Of a DNA stretch of 64,000 nt, positions 24,248 through 32,885 are shown in pieces (the first letter of the stretch is position 1; every line of letters starts with the position of its first letter). The notes under the pieces were generated by a model. The model was given only the letters and a program-made list of their open reading frames with translations. It searched no databases and had not been told where the DNA came from. This DNA comes from a bacterium (GTDB lineage Bacteria; Desulfobacterota; JAPLJL01). The DNA lies in the NCBI GenBank assembly GCA_028713675.1, contig JAQTNV010000015.1, positions 1 to 64,000 on the forward strand, written 5' to 3'. The translations under genes were made by a program, and so were the position numbers.

Positions 24248-26269
24248 CTAACTCAGCCAGACCATGATAATCACCAGCGCCACGATTCCCAGCACCTGGT
24301 AAAGCAGGTAGGCTTGGGGGATACCCACGTGGGTAAGCCGGAATTTCTTGGAAAAGTAGAACAGGAAATCCACAAAGGGATAGTAAAAGACCTTGTCGAA
24401 ATCCAGGCCCCGGTAAACCCGGTCGGGGCGCTGGAGCTTGTGGGTCGGCATTTCGGGATACACCAGGCGCTCGAAATAGGAAGCCAGGGGAATGTAGAAG
24501 CTTCCGGCCCGGTAGCGGGTTTCGTCGGCTTCGTAAACCTCGCCGCCTCCCCAGACCGGAACCGTCCGGGTTTCGGCCTGGCCCAGACGGGAAATAATCA
24601 GGGCCGCCAGCAGGCATCCGCCGACAACCAGGAGGCCGGTGAGCGGGAACCAGACCCCGCTCTGGACTCCGTTCAGGACCGGGGCCAGACCGTAATGGGA
24701 GTTGCCGAAAAGCGTCGCCAATGACGGTAGGGAGGTTCCCAATTCCGAACCGGCCAGGGCCGGGGCGATCACCGAGAGAGGAACCCAGGGGAAGAGCCCG
24801 AGCAGCACGCAGGCGATGGCGGGCAGGTACTGGGCCACCCGCATCGAAAGGGGCACATCGTAGCCGCCCCGGATCCGGGCCTGCATCTTCTTGCTCATCG
24901 TCCCGCCGAAAGCGGTGCTGAAATACTTTAAGAGTGTGGCCAGGGTGACCGAACTGATGAAGATCGCTACCAGGCCGAAGAACAGGAAGACCGGGAGCTG
25001 GATCCCGCCCAGGATGGTGACCTGGTAGATCAGCCACTTGCTCACGAACCCGTTCAGGGGCGGCATCCCGGCGATGGCAAAGACCGCGATCAGGGTGACC
25101 CAGGCTGTGCTCGGGAGGGCCGCGTAAAGCCCGCCGACTTTATTGAGGTCCCGGTCGCCGGTTTTATAAAGGATGGAACCCGCGGTCAAGAAGAGCAGGC
25201 TCTTGAACATGGAATGATTGATCATATGATAAATGCCCGCCATGGTGGCGATGGCCGAGATCATCGGGTTGATTTTCATGAAGGCCAGGCCGGTGCCCAG
25301 GGCCAGGAGAATGTAGCCGATCTGGCCGATGGAGGAAAAGGCCAGGAGCCGCTTGGAATCATGCTGGACCACCGCCGAGATGGTGCCCATGAAGAGCGAG
25401 ATCACCCCGAAGGCGGCGATCACGATTCCGAAACCGAAGGTCTGGCTGGAAACCGGCAGGAGGAAGAAAAAGAGCCGGAGGAAGCCGTAAATCCCCATTT
25501 TGATCATGACCCCGGAAAGCATGGCCGAGACCCCGGAAGGCGCGGCGGGGTGGGCATCCGGAAGCCAGGTTCCCACCGGGAACATACCGGCCTTGGTGCC
25601 GAAGCCCAGGAGGAAGAGGGCGAGAATGATCGAGAGCTTGATCGGGCTCCCCACCATCATGATCGCCATCGCGTCGCGCAGACGGAGGAAGGCGAAGGAA
25701 CCCACTTCGGTCTGGAGCAGGATGGTGCCGACAAACATGGCCGCGGTCCCGACATGGGTCATGACGAAATACTTGAGGCCAGCCTGCAGGATATCGTGGT
25801 CTTCCTTTTCGTAAACCACCAGGAAATACGAAGTCAGGGTCATGAACTCCCAGAAAACATAGAAGAAGAACATGTCGGTCACCGTCACCACCCCGATCAT
25901 CCCGCCGATGAAAAGAATCAGGAAGGGATAGAACCGCACCAGGCTCTGGTGGGGGTAAATATCCATGTAACGGTAGGAATAAAGCGTGCCGAAGAAGGAA
26001 ACCAGCGCGATCAGGACCAGGAAAATGGCGGAGAGATGATCCACGCTGACCGAAAGCTGGGCCCCGATCGTGGGCAGGGACATCAGCGGTTCGGCCAGGG
26101 TCCGGGTGCCGAGGGTGAAAACCCGGTAAGCCGTGTAAAGCAGGGTGGACGAGATCACGCCCACGGAGAGGACTCCGATCGCCCCGCAAAGCTTGCGCGA
26201 GCGGGCCGTGACCGCCGTCAAAAGCGTTCCCAGGATCACGGTCGCGATAATTATGTTGATCGCCTGCAC
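24248..26269 (-). CDS. hyfB: Hydrogenase-4 antiporter-like membrane subunit HyfB
   Basis: The 673-residue product is a large NuoL-type antiporter-like subunit; E. coli HyfB has about the same length. It has about 16 helices and includes the motif FGTKAGMFPVGTWLPDAHPAAPSGVSAMLSGVMIKMGIYGFLR at about residues 225-265. The C-terminal 100 residues form an amphipathic and cytoplasmic tail (PVWGGGEVYEADETRYRAGSF) before a last helix. It should be an ion-translocating arm of the complex. It is the first membrane-subunit gene, 20 bp ahead of hyfG, and 60 bp after the flavin subunit gene. Together with HyfF it gives two antiporter-like subunits; a HyfD equivalent is absent. Confidence 0.93.
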   Translation of the reverse strand: MQAINIIIATVILGTLLTAVTARSRKLCGAIGVLSVGVISSTLLYTAYRVFTLGTRTLAEPLMSLPTIGAQLSVSVDHLSAIFLVLIALVSFFGTLYSYRYMDIYPHQSLVRFYPFLILFIGGMIGVVTVTDMFFFYVFWEFMTLTSYFLVVYEKEDHDILQAGLKYFVMTHVGTAAMFVGTILLQTEVGSFAFLRLRDAMAIMMVGSPIKLSIILALFLLGFGTKAGMFPVGTWLPDAHPAAPSGVSAMLSGVMIKMGIYGFLRLFFFLLPVSSQTFGFGIVIAAFGVISLFMGTISAVVQHDSKRLLAFSSIGQIGYILLALGTGLAFMKINPMISAIATMAGIYHMINHSMFKSLLFLTAGSILYKTGDRDLNKVGGLYAALPSTAWVTLIAVFAIAGMPPLNGFVSKWLIYQVTILGGIQLPVFLFFGLVAIFISSVTLATLLKYFSTAFGGTMSKKMQARIRGGYDVPLSMRVAQYLPAIACVLLGLFPWVPLSVIAPALAGSELGTSLPSLATLFGNSHYGLAPVLNGVQSGVWFPLTGLLVVGGCLLAALIISRLGQAETRTVPVWGGGEVYEADETRYRAGSFYIPLASYFERLVYPEMPTHKLQRPDRVYRGLDFDKVFYYPFVDFLFYFSKKFRLTHVGIPQAYLLYQVLGIVALVIIMVWLS

Positions 26270-26329
26270 TTAATATCCTCCGCCAGCCTGAAACAATATG
26301 GGAAAACCCCCGGAAGTCAATGGCGTCCG

Positions 26330-27157
26330 CTAGGACTTTTCCGGCAGTTTTCCGATCTCCTTATAAGTGAACACCGGCCCGTCCACGCACACATACTTGT
26401 GGCCGATGGCGCAGTGTCCGCATTTTCCCACCCCGCATTTCATATATCTTTCCAGGGTGGAAACGATATTTTCCGGTTTGAACCCGAGCTTGGAAAGCTC
26501 GATGATCGCGAAACGGATCATGATCGGGGGCCCGCAGACAAAAACCACGGTGTTGTCGGCGGTCTGAATCAACTTGGGGAAAAGGGTGGTGACCACTCCG
26601 ACGTTGCCCTTCCAGTCGGCATTCCCCACGTCCACGGTCATCCCGAAGCGGATCTCCGGCATCTTCTCCCATTCCTTGAGCCGGCCCGGGTAAACCTGGT
26701 CGGCCGGGGTGCGCGCCCCGTAGAGGATCAGGAAATCCTTGAACGCGGAGCGGGCGTCCAGCATCGGCTCGATCAGGGAGCGCAGGGGGCAGAGCCCGAT
26801 GCCGCCGCCCACGAAGATGATGTTCTTGCCTTTGTATTCGTCGAAAGGAAAGCCGTTGCCGAAGGGGCCGCGGATTCCCACCAGGTCTCCGGGTTTCTTC
26901 GCGTGCAGCGCCCGGGTGACCGCCCCGACCGCCCGGATGGTAACCTGGAAGGTTTCCGGCCGGTTGGGATTGGAAGCCAGTCCGAACGGCGCCTCCCCCA
27001 CCCCGAGGGCCGAGATTTCCAGGAACTGTCCCGGTTTGAATTTAAATTCCTTCTTGGCCTTGGGATCGACCAGCTCGAACTCGAAGGTCCGGGTATCGTA
27101 AGTCTCATTTTGAGTCTTGACGATCCGGGCCAGGTTGGGCAGATAAATGTTGCTCAT
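26330..27157 (-). CDS. FAD/NAD(P)-binding oxidoreductase, sulfhydrogenase gamma subunit-like
   Basis: The 275-residue product has a ferredoxin-NADP reductase fold: an FAD domain (FKPGQFLEISALGVGEAPFGLAS, then GIRGPFGNGFPF) and an NAD(P)-binding domain (IIFVGGGIGLCPLRSLI, VFVCGPPIMIRFAI). A C-terminal [2Fe-2S] site, CGVGKCGHC with a further Cys about 12 residues later, completes the pattern of HydG (sulfhydrogenase gamma) and anaerobic sulfite reductase subunit B. It should exchange electrons with NAD(P)H and hand them to the adjacent iron-sulfur subunits. It is 10 bp from the beta-like gene and upstream of hyfB, suggesting that the hydrogenase uses NAD(P)H as donor or acceptor. Confidence 0.88.
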   Translation of the reverse strand: MSNIYLPNLARIVKTQNETYDTRTFEFELVDPKAKKEFKFKPGQFLEISALGVGEAPFGLASNPNRPETFQVTIRAVGAVTRALHAKKPGDLVGIRGPFGNGFPFDEYKGKNIIFVGGGIGLCPLRSLIEPMLDARSAFKDFLILYGARTPADQVYPGRLKEWEKMPEIRFGMTVDVGNADWKGNVGVVTTLFPKLIQTADNTVVFVCGPPIMIRFAIIELSKLGFKPENIVSTLERYMKCGVGKCGHCAIGHKYVCVDGPVFTYKEIGKLPEKS

Positions 27158-27166
27158 GGTCTCAGC

Positions 27167-28213
27167 CTATTTCCGGAGCCTTTCCACCACGCTGGGCATA
27201 CCGACCTCACCGGGGCAGGCGGTGATGCAGCGCCCGCAGCCGACGCACCCGATCCGGCCGTCCCGTTTTAAATATTGATAACTCAACTTGTGGAAAAATC
27301 TGCGTTTGAACCGCTCCCCCTTCTCGCCGCGGGGATTGTGGCCTGAAACCTCCCGGGTGAACCCGGAGTAATCGCAGGAGTCCCAGAAACGGTAGTGGCA
27401 CCCCTGCTCGCCTTCATTGAGGTAGCCCACCCCGAAGCAGCTGCAGCAGGGGCAGACAAAGGCGCAGCCGCCGCAGTCAAAGCATTTTTCCCCCAGCTCG
27501 GTCCAGGTTTCGGGGGTCACGGCGTTGGAGGTGATCCGCCGGATGGCGGCGCTCATGTAGGAAGTCGGATCGGGCGGGAAGCTTTTCCGCGATTTATCTT
27601 CCAGGACCTCCCGGGTTTTCACCGCGGAGGGATCCGCTTTCGCGAACAGCTTGGAGTTGGCCTCGATCAGCGCCTTCCCCTTGGAGCTCTTGCATTCCAC
27701 CAGGTAGCTGTCCGGGAGATCCACCAGCTGGATGTCGAACTCTCCCTGCTCCGAATCCAGGAAAGGCCCGCCCTCGCAGCAGACGCAGAAGCAGTTTTTC
27801 GCCGGCTGGTTGCACGCCATGGTAACCAGGGTCAGGTTGTTCCGGCGCTGCCAGTAATAGCAATCGCTGAAGTTTTCCTGGTAGAACTTGTCCAGCCAGA
27901 AGATGCCCGAGGTGTCGCAGGAGCGGATTCCCAGGACCACGGTGGTTTTCTTGTCTTCCGGGACGGTAATCTCGTAATCCCCGCCCTTCTTGGTAAATTT
28001 AAAGAGATTTTCCGAATGGGGCAGGACCAGGTCTTTGGCCGGCAGGTACGGCAGGACCGCGGTTCCGCTGAGAAGATTGAGATCAATCCCCGTCTGGACC
28101 GGGGCGAAGAAAATTTCCTTTTCCACCCGGGTGGGGGCAATGACTTCCTGGGTCCGGGCCAGGGCTTCCACCCACCGGTTCAGATCATCTTTACGGATAA
28201 TATATCTGTCCAT
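27167..28213 (-). CDS. 4Fe-4S dicluster protein, sulfhydrogenase beta subunit-like
   Basis: The 348-residue product resembles HydB (sulfhydrogenase beta) and anaerobic sulfite reductase subunit A. The N-terminal part has TVVLGIRSCDTSGIFWLDKFYQENF and a Cys-rich NCFCVCCEGGPF. The C-terminal half has two [4Fe-4S] sets, CFDCGGCAFVCPCC and CVGCGRCITACPG. Such subunits connect a flavin NAD(P) module to the catalytic partner. The gene starts 1 bp after the stop of the FdhA/NuoG-like gene and ends 9 bp before the gamma-like gene, so the three form a soluble electron-input unit of the hydrogenase complex. Confidence 0.88.
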   Translation of the reverse strand: MDRYIIRKDDLNRWVEALARTQEVIAPTRVEKEIFFAPVQTGIDLNLLSGTAVLPYLPAKDLVLPHSENLFKFTKKGGDYEITVPEDKKTTVVLGIRSCDTSGIFWLDKFYQENFSDCYYWQRRNNLTLVTMACNQPAKNCFCVCCEGGPFLDSEQGEFDIQLVDLPDSYLVECKSSKGKALIEANSKLFAKADPSAVKTREVLEDKSRKSFPPDPTSYMSAAIRRITSNAVTPETWTELGEKCFDCGGCAFVCPCCSCFGVGYLNEGEQGCHYRFWDSCDYSGFTREVSGHNPRGEKGERFKRRFFHKLSYQYLKRDGRIGCVGCGRCITACPGEVGMPSVVERLRK

Positions 28214-28214
28214 T

Positions 28215-29966
28215 TCAGGCCTTCTCCACCGTGACCAGCATACTGGGGAAGTAAACCGACCGGGTCAACGGATCGATTTCGCCCTTCCCCGCCACGCCTT
28301 CCACCAGATTCAGGAAATGCGAGGACAGGACCAGGGTCCGCCGGGGCACGCCTTCGTCCGCCTGCAGCGCGACCTGGAGTTCGCCCCGCTCGGAGCGGAT
28401 TTTCGCCTTCTCTCCGGGGCGGAACTTGAGATCTTTGGCGTCCTGCAGGTTCATTTTCACCGCCGGCCGCTCGGCCTGGTACTCGATGCAGAGGACCGGG
28501 GACTCGGCGATCATTCGGTTCTTTTCCCAGGCGTAAAGGGTGTTGGGGATCAGGAGGAGGAACTTGTCCGGGCTCTCCAGCGCCGGGAGCACCGCGGGCT
28601 TGGACGGGGCAGAGGCAAGCCGCGGCGGGGCCAGAAGCGCCCCGGCCTCGGATTCCACCTCGGGCCCGGCGATTTTCTCGTAACCCGGGACGGCCTTGCC
28701 GATTTCCTTCCGGATCGCGGCCGCCGGTCCGCCGGGTAAGGACTTTCCGAGAGCCTGCGCGAGCTCGGGCAGAACCTCGGAAAGGCCTCGGCATTCACCC
28801 CGGGGCGAAAGGGCCGGCCGGGAAACCTGGACCCGTCCCTCGCAGTTGGTCAGGGTGCCTTCGCTCTCCGCGAAAAGCGGCAGGGGCAGCACGACATGCG
28901 CGCCCTGGGCGGTATCGTTTTTGAAGCGCCCGGCCCAGAGCACGAAATCCAGTTTCTTGAGCTTCTCGAGCAGGGCGGCTTTGGGCAGGTGCACGGAGAG
29001 ATCCTCGGCGAAAACCAGAAGCCCCTTGACCTTGCTTTCCGGGGCCAGCATCTCTTCCAGGTTCAGGCCTCCGGCCGGTGGCCGGATCCCGAGATCCCAG
29101 GCGCCGCGGAGGTTGGGGGAACGGCTCAAAGCCAGGATATTGGGAAGATCCTTGGCCGAAGCCCGGTGCGCGATCAGGTAATTGATCAGGGCCAGCACGC
29201 TGGCGCTGGGGTTCAGCTGGTCGGCCACGAACACCAGGCCCGCGCCGGGTTTACCCAAAAGGTCCAGAACCTCCGAGGAGATATCGCGTTTCGCGGCCAG
29301 GGCGGCAGGCAGACGGTCCGCCGGGACCGGAATAAAAGTCTTGTAAAAATGGTCGGCCTTGCCGGTGGAGGCGTCGGCCAGGATAATCTGCGCTCCCTGC
29401 TTGAAGGCCTGGACTATCCGGGAGCCGACCGGGGAAAAGTCCCGGTGCGCGTCCCGCCCGGCCACCAGCACCGCCGGGCTGTCTTTCAGGGCCGGAATCG
29501 AGCCGGCCGCGCCGATCCCTTCGCCGTAAAGCTGATTCAGCGCCGAGAGCGTCGCCGCGGCCCCGAACCGGTAGCTGCCGTCCAGGTTCTTGGTCCCGAT
29601 CACCTGGCGGGCCAGGAGGGAGACCAGATAATTATCTTCATTGGAAAGCCAGGGGGAGCCGATCACCCCGATGGATTCGGGCCCGTGCTTCCCGATCAGG
29701 TCCTTGATTTTCTCCCCGCTTAATTTCAGGGCCTCGTTCCAGCCGGTTTCCTTCATCCCCTCGCCGTCACGGACCAGGGGCTTGACCAAGCGGTTCACGC
29801 TCCGGAGGTTCTGGAAACGGTTCCAGCCCCGGTGGCAGAGCCGGCCCTGGCTGACCGGGTGGGCGGTGATGGGGAGCACACCCCGGGCCTCGCCGTCCTG
29901 GGTTCGGACGAACATGCCGCAGCCACAGCTGCAGAAGCTACAAATTGTCGGAGTGTTTTTGATCAC
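28215..29966 (-). CDS. Molybdopterin-oxidoreductase-like protein (FdhA/NuoG type) without a metal-ligand Cys or Sec
   Basis: The 583-residue product starts like formate dehydrogenases: a [4Fe-4S] site with Cys9, Cys12, Cys16 and Cys44 (TICSFCSCGCG, then GRLCHRGW), followed by the molybdopterin-oxidoreductase fold (GPESIGVIGSPWLSNEDNYLVSLLARQVIGTKNLDGSYRFGA). Where FdhF has its selenocysteine, this protein reads SYRFGAA, with no Cys, Sec or Ser metal ligand at the expected site. It is also about 130 residues shorter than FdhF. The C-terminal half keeps a molybdopterin-binding-like domain (KFRPGEKAKIRSERGELQ). It is therefore more likely a NuoG-like electron conduit than an active formate dehydrogenase. 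Start is GTG 29966. It is the first gene of the hydrogenase operon, with a candidate promoter at 30032-30059. Confidence 0.82.
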   Translation of the reverse strand: MIKNTPTICSFCSCGCGMFVRTQDGEARGVLPITAHPVSQGRLCHRGWNRFQNLRSVNRLVKPLVRDGEGMKETGWNEALKLSGEKIKDLIGKHGPESIGVIGSPWLSNEDNYLVSLLARQVIGTKNLDGSYRFGAAATLSALNQLYGEGIGAAGSIPALKDSPAVLVAGRDAHRDFSPVGSRIVQAFKQGAQIILADASTGKADHFYKTFIPVPADRLPAALAAKRDISSEVLDLLGKPGAGLVFVADQLNPSASVLALINYLIAHRASAKDLPNILALSRSPNLRGAWDLGIRPPAGGLNLEEMLAPESKVKGLLVFAEDLSVHLPKAALLEKLKKLDFVLWAGRFKNDTAQGAHVVLPLPLFAESEGTLTNCEGRVQVSRPALSPRGECRGLSEVLPELAQALGKSLPGGPAAAIRKEIGKAVPGYEKIAGPEVESEAGALLAPPRLASAPSKPAVLPALESPDKFLLLIPNTLYAWEKNRMIAESPVLCIEYQAERPAVKMNLQDAKDLKFRPGEKAKIRSERGELQVALQADEGVPRRTLVLSSHFLNLVEGVAGKGEIDPLTRSVYFPSMLVTVEKA

Positions 29967-30031
29967 CTTGAGCCCGGATTCCTTTTATTTCACGCCTAAT
30001 GTAATTAAGAACCCTCCAAATTGTGCACTAC

Positions 30032-30059
30032 ATTAATTGAAGTGAAAAGCCGCTGTCAA
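30032..30059 (-). promoter_or_regulatory. Candidate promoter of the hydrogenase operon
   Basis: On the minus strand a perfect TTGACA (30059-30054) is followed after 16 bp by ATTAAT (30037-30032), a 4-of-6 match to the -10 box. Transcription would start about 60 bp before the GTG of the FdhA/NuoG-like gene. It lies between that gene and the rubredoxin gene upstream. Confidence 0.45.
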
Positions 30060-30100
30060 GGGGTTTGTCTCAGCGAGCCAATTTGCCGGGGGGATCTCCC

Positions 30101-30262
30101 TTATTTCACTTCCTCGAACTGGTCCTTGGCCGCGCCGCAGACCGGGCAGGTCCAGTCATCCGGAAGCTTCTCGAAAGGCGTGCCGGGCTTGATCCCGCCG
30201 TCCTTGTCCCCCAGCTTGGGGTCGTAAACATAGCCGCAGACCGAACATTCATATTTTTTCAT
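30101..30262 (-). CDS. Rubredoxin
   Basis: A 53-residue rubredoxin is encoded between TAA (30103-30101) and ATG 30262. The iron is bound by Cys6 and Cys9 ([12 protein letters not shown]) and Cys39 and Cys42 ([14 protein letters not shown]), with the usual acidic loop between them. Rubredoxin is a small one-electron carrier that reduces flavodiiron proteins, superoxide reductase and rubrerythrins. All of those are encoded just upstream on this strand, and the flavodiiron gene comes directly before it. GGGAGG lies about 9 nt before the ATG. Confidence 0.96.
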   Translation of the reverse strand: MKKYECSVCGYVYDPKLGDKDGGIKPGTPFEKLPDDWTCPVCGAAKDQFEEVK

Positions 30263-30287
30263 TTTTATTTCCTCCCTTTTATCTCTG

Positions 30288-30410
30288 GGTTGCGTCCATC
30301 GGTTGGGCTGCTCGTTTGGTCAATCGGTCGCGTCCATCGGGTTTAAAGCCGCAACCGTACGACCCAACCGAAACGAGTCACGCAACCTCAACCGATAAAC
30401 TTGAGCCGAT
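30288..30410. repeat. CGGTTGCG / CGCAACCG inverted repeat block
   Basis: The gap between the flavodiiron gene and rubredoxin carries a left arm rich in GGTTGCG, CGGTTGG and CGGTCGC and a right arm with GCAACCG, CAACCGA and AACGAGT words, roughly reverse complements with a period near 7. Similar blocks with the same words, including AAACGAG, occur at 31697-31806 and 36711-36840. Confidence 0.6.
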
Positions 30411-30412
30411 CA

Positions 30413-31615
30413 TTATTTATTTAATTTTATTTTTTCCGCAACCGCTTTCCCCAGGGAGAAGCATTTTTCCAGGGCCTCGCGGTCGGGGACGTATTTGACC
30501 TTCAAGCCCTCCTGGACCAGGTCAACCTTCATTTCTTTCAGGATTCCTTCAATCTCCCCCACCGACTCCCCGCTCCAGCCGTAGGAGCCGAAGGCCGCCC
30601 CCGTAAAATTCTGGGGCCGGAGGCCCTTGAGATAGGTCAGGCAGTCGGCCACGGTCGGGAACAACCCGTTGTTCAGGGTCGGGGAACCCACCAGGAGCGC
30701 GCCCGCATCCAAAATCTCGGTCGCCACTTCGCTCCGGTGGCTGGCTTTCAGGGAAAGCAGCTTCACCCCCGCGCCCCCGGCCGCCAGCCCTTCGCCGATT
30801 GCCCGGGCCATCTTCTCGGTGCTCTGCCACATGGTGTCGTAAACCACCACCGCCTTCCCGGTCGGCTTTTGAGCCGCGAAGCGGGCATAGGATTGCAGGA
30901 TCCAATCCAGGTTCTGCCGGTAAACCGGACCGTGGTCGGGGGCGATGATTTTGATCGGAAGATTGAGCTTCCCCACCCGCTCCAGGAGTTTCAGGATCAG
31001 CGAGGAATAAGGCAGCAGGATATTGGCAAAATACTTGGCTGCCTCTTCGGCGAGGATGACGGCGGGGACCTGGTCGGCAAACCTTTCACTCGAGGCCAGG
31101 TGTATCCCAAACCCGTCCTGGGAGAAAAGCAGGGCATCGTCGTGGAGATAACTGATCATGCTGTCGGGCCAGTGCAGCATCCTGGTCTCCAGGAAGGTCA
31201 GTTTGAGTTTTCCCAGGCTGAGGCTCTCCCCGTCCTTCAGGGCGATAATTTCCCGGTCCAGGTGGAAATGCTCCTTCAGGGCCCGCGCGCCCATCACCGA
31301 GGCGAAAACCTTTTCGGGCTTCAGGAGTCTGATCACCTCCGGCAGGGATCCGGAGTGGTCCATCTCGGAATGGTGGGAGATAATATTGCGGATTTTCCCG
31401 GGTTCCACCACCGAGGCGATCCGGGAGAGCATTTCCTCCCGGAACGGGGCCTTGACCGTGTCCACTAGGGTAACCGGGTCGGAGAGGATCAGATAGGCGT
31501 TGTACGTGCTGCCCCGGGGGGTCAGATAGCCGTGGAAATCACGGATAGACCAGTCGATTGCGCCCACCCAGTAGACGTGCTCGGAGATTTTAATCGCGGG
31601 AAAAGGTTCCGGCAT
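30413..31615 (-). CDS. Flavodiiron protein (rubredoxin:oxygen oxidoreductase, FprA family)
   Basis: The 400-residue product has the two-domain flavodiiron layout. A metallo-beta-lactamase-like diiron domain holds HxExDH at His82-Glu84-Asp86-His87 (SHHSEMDHSG). A flavodoxin domain begins near residue 255 (AVVVYDTMWQSTEKMARAIGEGL, then LLVGSPTLNNGLFP). The enzyme reduces O2 to water, or NO to N2O, with electrons from rubredoxin, which is encoded immediately downstream. It is cytoplasmic and typical of anaerobes. A CGGTTGC-type repeat block separates the two genes. Confidence 0.95.
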   Translation of the reverse strand: MPEPFPAIKISEHVYWVGAIDWSIRDFHGYLTPRGSTYNAYLILSDPVTLVDTVKAPFREEMLSRIASVVEPGKIRNIISHHSEMDHSGSLPEVIRLLKPEKVFASVMGARALKEHFHLDREIIALKDGESLSLGKLKLTFLETRMLHWPDSMISYLHDDALLFSQDGFGIHLASSERFADQVPAVILAEEAAKYFANILLPYSSLILKLLERVGKLNLPIKIIAPDHGPVYRQNLDWILQSYARFAAQKPTGKAVVVYDTMWQSTEKMARAIGEGLAAGGAGVKLLSLKASHRSEVATEILDAGALLVGSPTLNNGLFPTVADCLTYLKGLRPQNFTGAAFGSYGWSGESVGEIEGILKEMKVDLVQEGLKVKYVPDREALEKCFSLGKAVAEKIKLNK

Positions 31616-31696
31616 CAGTTTGCCCTCCCCTATCCTATTGATTGATCAAATTCCAATGACCAAACACCAATAACCAAACAGTAAAAATATTAAGTT

Positions 31697-31806
31697 AATC
31701 GGTTGCGGTTACGCAGTTCGTTTCGGTTGGGTGATACGGTTGCGGGAAAAGACGAAACACTCAGCCGGTGGACGGGACGAGCGGCGCAACCTGAAAACGC
31801 AACCTG
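31697..31806. repeat. CGGTTGCG / CGCAACC inverted repeat block, second copy
   Basis: The gap between the ferritin-like gene and the flavodiiron gene has GGTTGCGG, CGTTTCGG and GGTTGCGGG words on the left and GACGAAAC, GACGAGCG, GCGCAACC and CGCAACC words on the right. The same word set occurs at 30288-30410 and 36711-36840. Confidence 0.55.
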
Positions 31807-31810
31807 TTTT

Positions 31811-32314
31811 TTATTTCTTGACTCTGGCGTTGATCTCCCGGTTCAAAAAGGCGATATGCCCGATCTCTTCCCGGATGATTTTGTCGAGCCGGTTCTTCCC
31901 CATCCGCTCCGGGACGGCTTCTTTCATCCCGGTGTAAAAAACGATGGAATCCTTTTCCAGACCGATGGCGAACGCGAAAACCTCTTCCAGTTTTTTCATC
32001 CCTTTCAGCTTCTCCGCCGGCTCGGTGCGGGTATCCACCACCCGGCCGTCAGCCATGGCCTTCAGGTACATGCCCAGCTCATTATCCTCGTCAAAAGTCA
32101 TCGGGGCCCGCTCCTGGTCGGTCAGTTCCTTGGCCATGGAGGAGAAAACCTTTTCGTGCTGGACCTCCATCCCGGAGAGATCCAGGAGAAGTTTTTTCAC
32201 CTGGGGATCCTGGGCCAGCTTGCCTTCGGAAGCCTGGCGGTAGAACTTGGCCCCGTTTTTTTCGATCTGCATCGCCATCGCGAAAATTTCCTCGGCACTG
32301 AATTCAAGTTTCAT
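31811..32314 (-). CDS. Ferritin-like (rubrerythrin-domain) diiron protein
   Basis: The 167-residue product is a four-helix ferritin-like protein with paired diiron motifs. Helix 1 has FAMAMQIEKNGAKFYRQAS, followed by GMEVQHEKVF (ExxH). The third and fourth helices have FAFAIGLEKDSIVFYTGM and IIREEIGHIAFL (ExxH). No rubredoxin tail is present. Such proteins act in peroxide scavenging or iron handling. GGGGAGGACAG lies just before the ATG. It sits between the flavodiiron and superoxide reductase genes, which supports a role in oxygen defence. Confidence 0.88.
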   Translation of the reverse strand: MKLEFSAEEIFAMAMQIEKNGAKFYRQASEGKLAQDPQVKKLLLDLSGMEVQHEKVFSSMAKELTDQERAPMTFDEDNELGMYLKAMADGRVVDTRTEPAEKLKGMKKLEEVFAFAIGLEKDSIVFYTGMKEAVPERMGKNRLDKIIREEIGHIAFLNREINARVKK

Positions 32315-32442
32315 GACTGTCCTCCCCGTTGTTGGCTCTTCCGAATAAAGTAAAAGAATCCCGGCCCGGACCTGGCTTCAGGCTCAGGGCCAAAGCGACC
32401 CGGATATTCTGATCCGGCCGCGATAATTTTTCAATCAGGTTT

Positions 32443-32811
32443 TCAGGCCTTCCACAAACCGTGCAGGTTGCAGTATTCCCGGACCGTCTCGATATTCGCC
32501 CTGACCTCAAAGGTCGCCTCGGGGGCCTCTCCGGGCTTCAGGAACTGGCGGAAGGATTTCCCCCCGGCAATGATCTGCACCCACTCGATATAATGCTTTT
32601 CTTCCATGGGGTGAGCCACGCTCCCGACCTTGACCTTGACGCCGGCGGCAGTCTTCTCGACCACCGGGACATGCTTCTCCTTGGCGGCGTCCACGGTGTT
32701 TTCCACGATCTGCTTCATCGGCTGGTTGCAGCAGACCAGCTGGCCTTTCCCCTCGTGAATCACTTCGACGATGTTTCCGCAAACCTCGCATTTATAGATC
32801 TGCAGCTTCAT
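32443..32811 (-). CDS. Superoxide reductase (desulfoferrodoxin, two-iron type)
   Basis: The 122-residue product has the N-terminal desulforedoxin site Cys8, Cys11, Cys27 and Cys28 (YKCEVCGN, then VCCNQPM). It also has the catalytic iron site with His47, His67, His73, Cys114 and His117 ([24 protein letters not shown]). The Glu-Lys before His47 is the conserved pair that helps catalysis. It reduces superoxide to peroxide in the cytoplasm with rubredoxin as donor. ATG 32811 was chosen because AAAGG is 9 nt upstream; an ATG two codons earlier (32817) is possible. Confidence 0.95.
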   Translation of the reverse strand: MKLQIYKCEVCGNIVEVIHEGKGQLVCCNQPMKQIVENTVDAAKEKHVPVVEKTAAGVKVKVGSVAHPMEEKHYIEWVQIIAGGKSFRQFLKPGEAPEATFEVRANIETVREYCNLHGLWKA

Positions 32812-32885
32812 TGTCATTTGCCTTTCCCCCTCTCGGTTTTTTTCATCCGTTTAATCCGTGAAAATCCGGGCCAGGTTTTCCTTCA

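Noticed and set aside
25214..27271. 685-residue frame antisense to hyfB and the flavin subunit
   Set aside because: Composition is rich in His, Arg, Gly and Asp, as expected from antisense of membrane-protein codons; no domain is seen.
28215..29966. Selenocysteine formate dehydrogenase
   Set aside because: The frame is intact with no in-frame TGA, and the catalytic position has neither Sec nor Cys.
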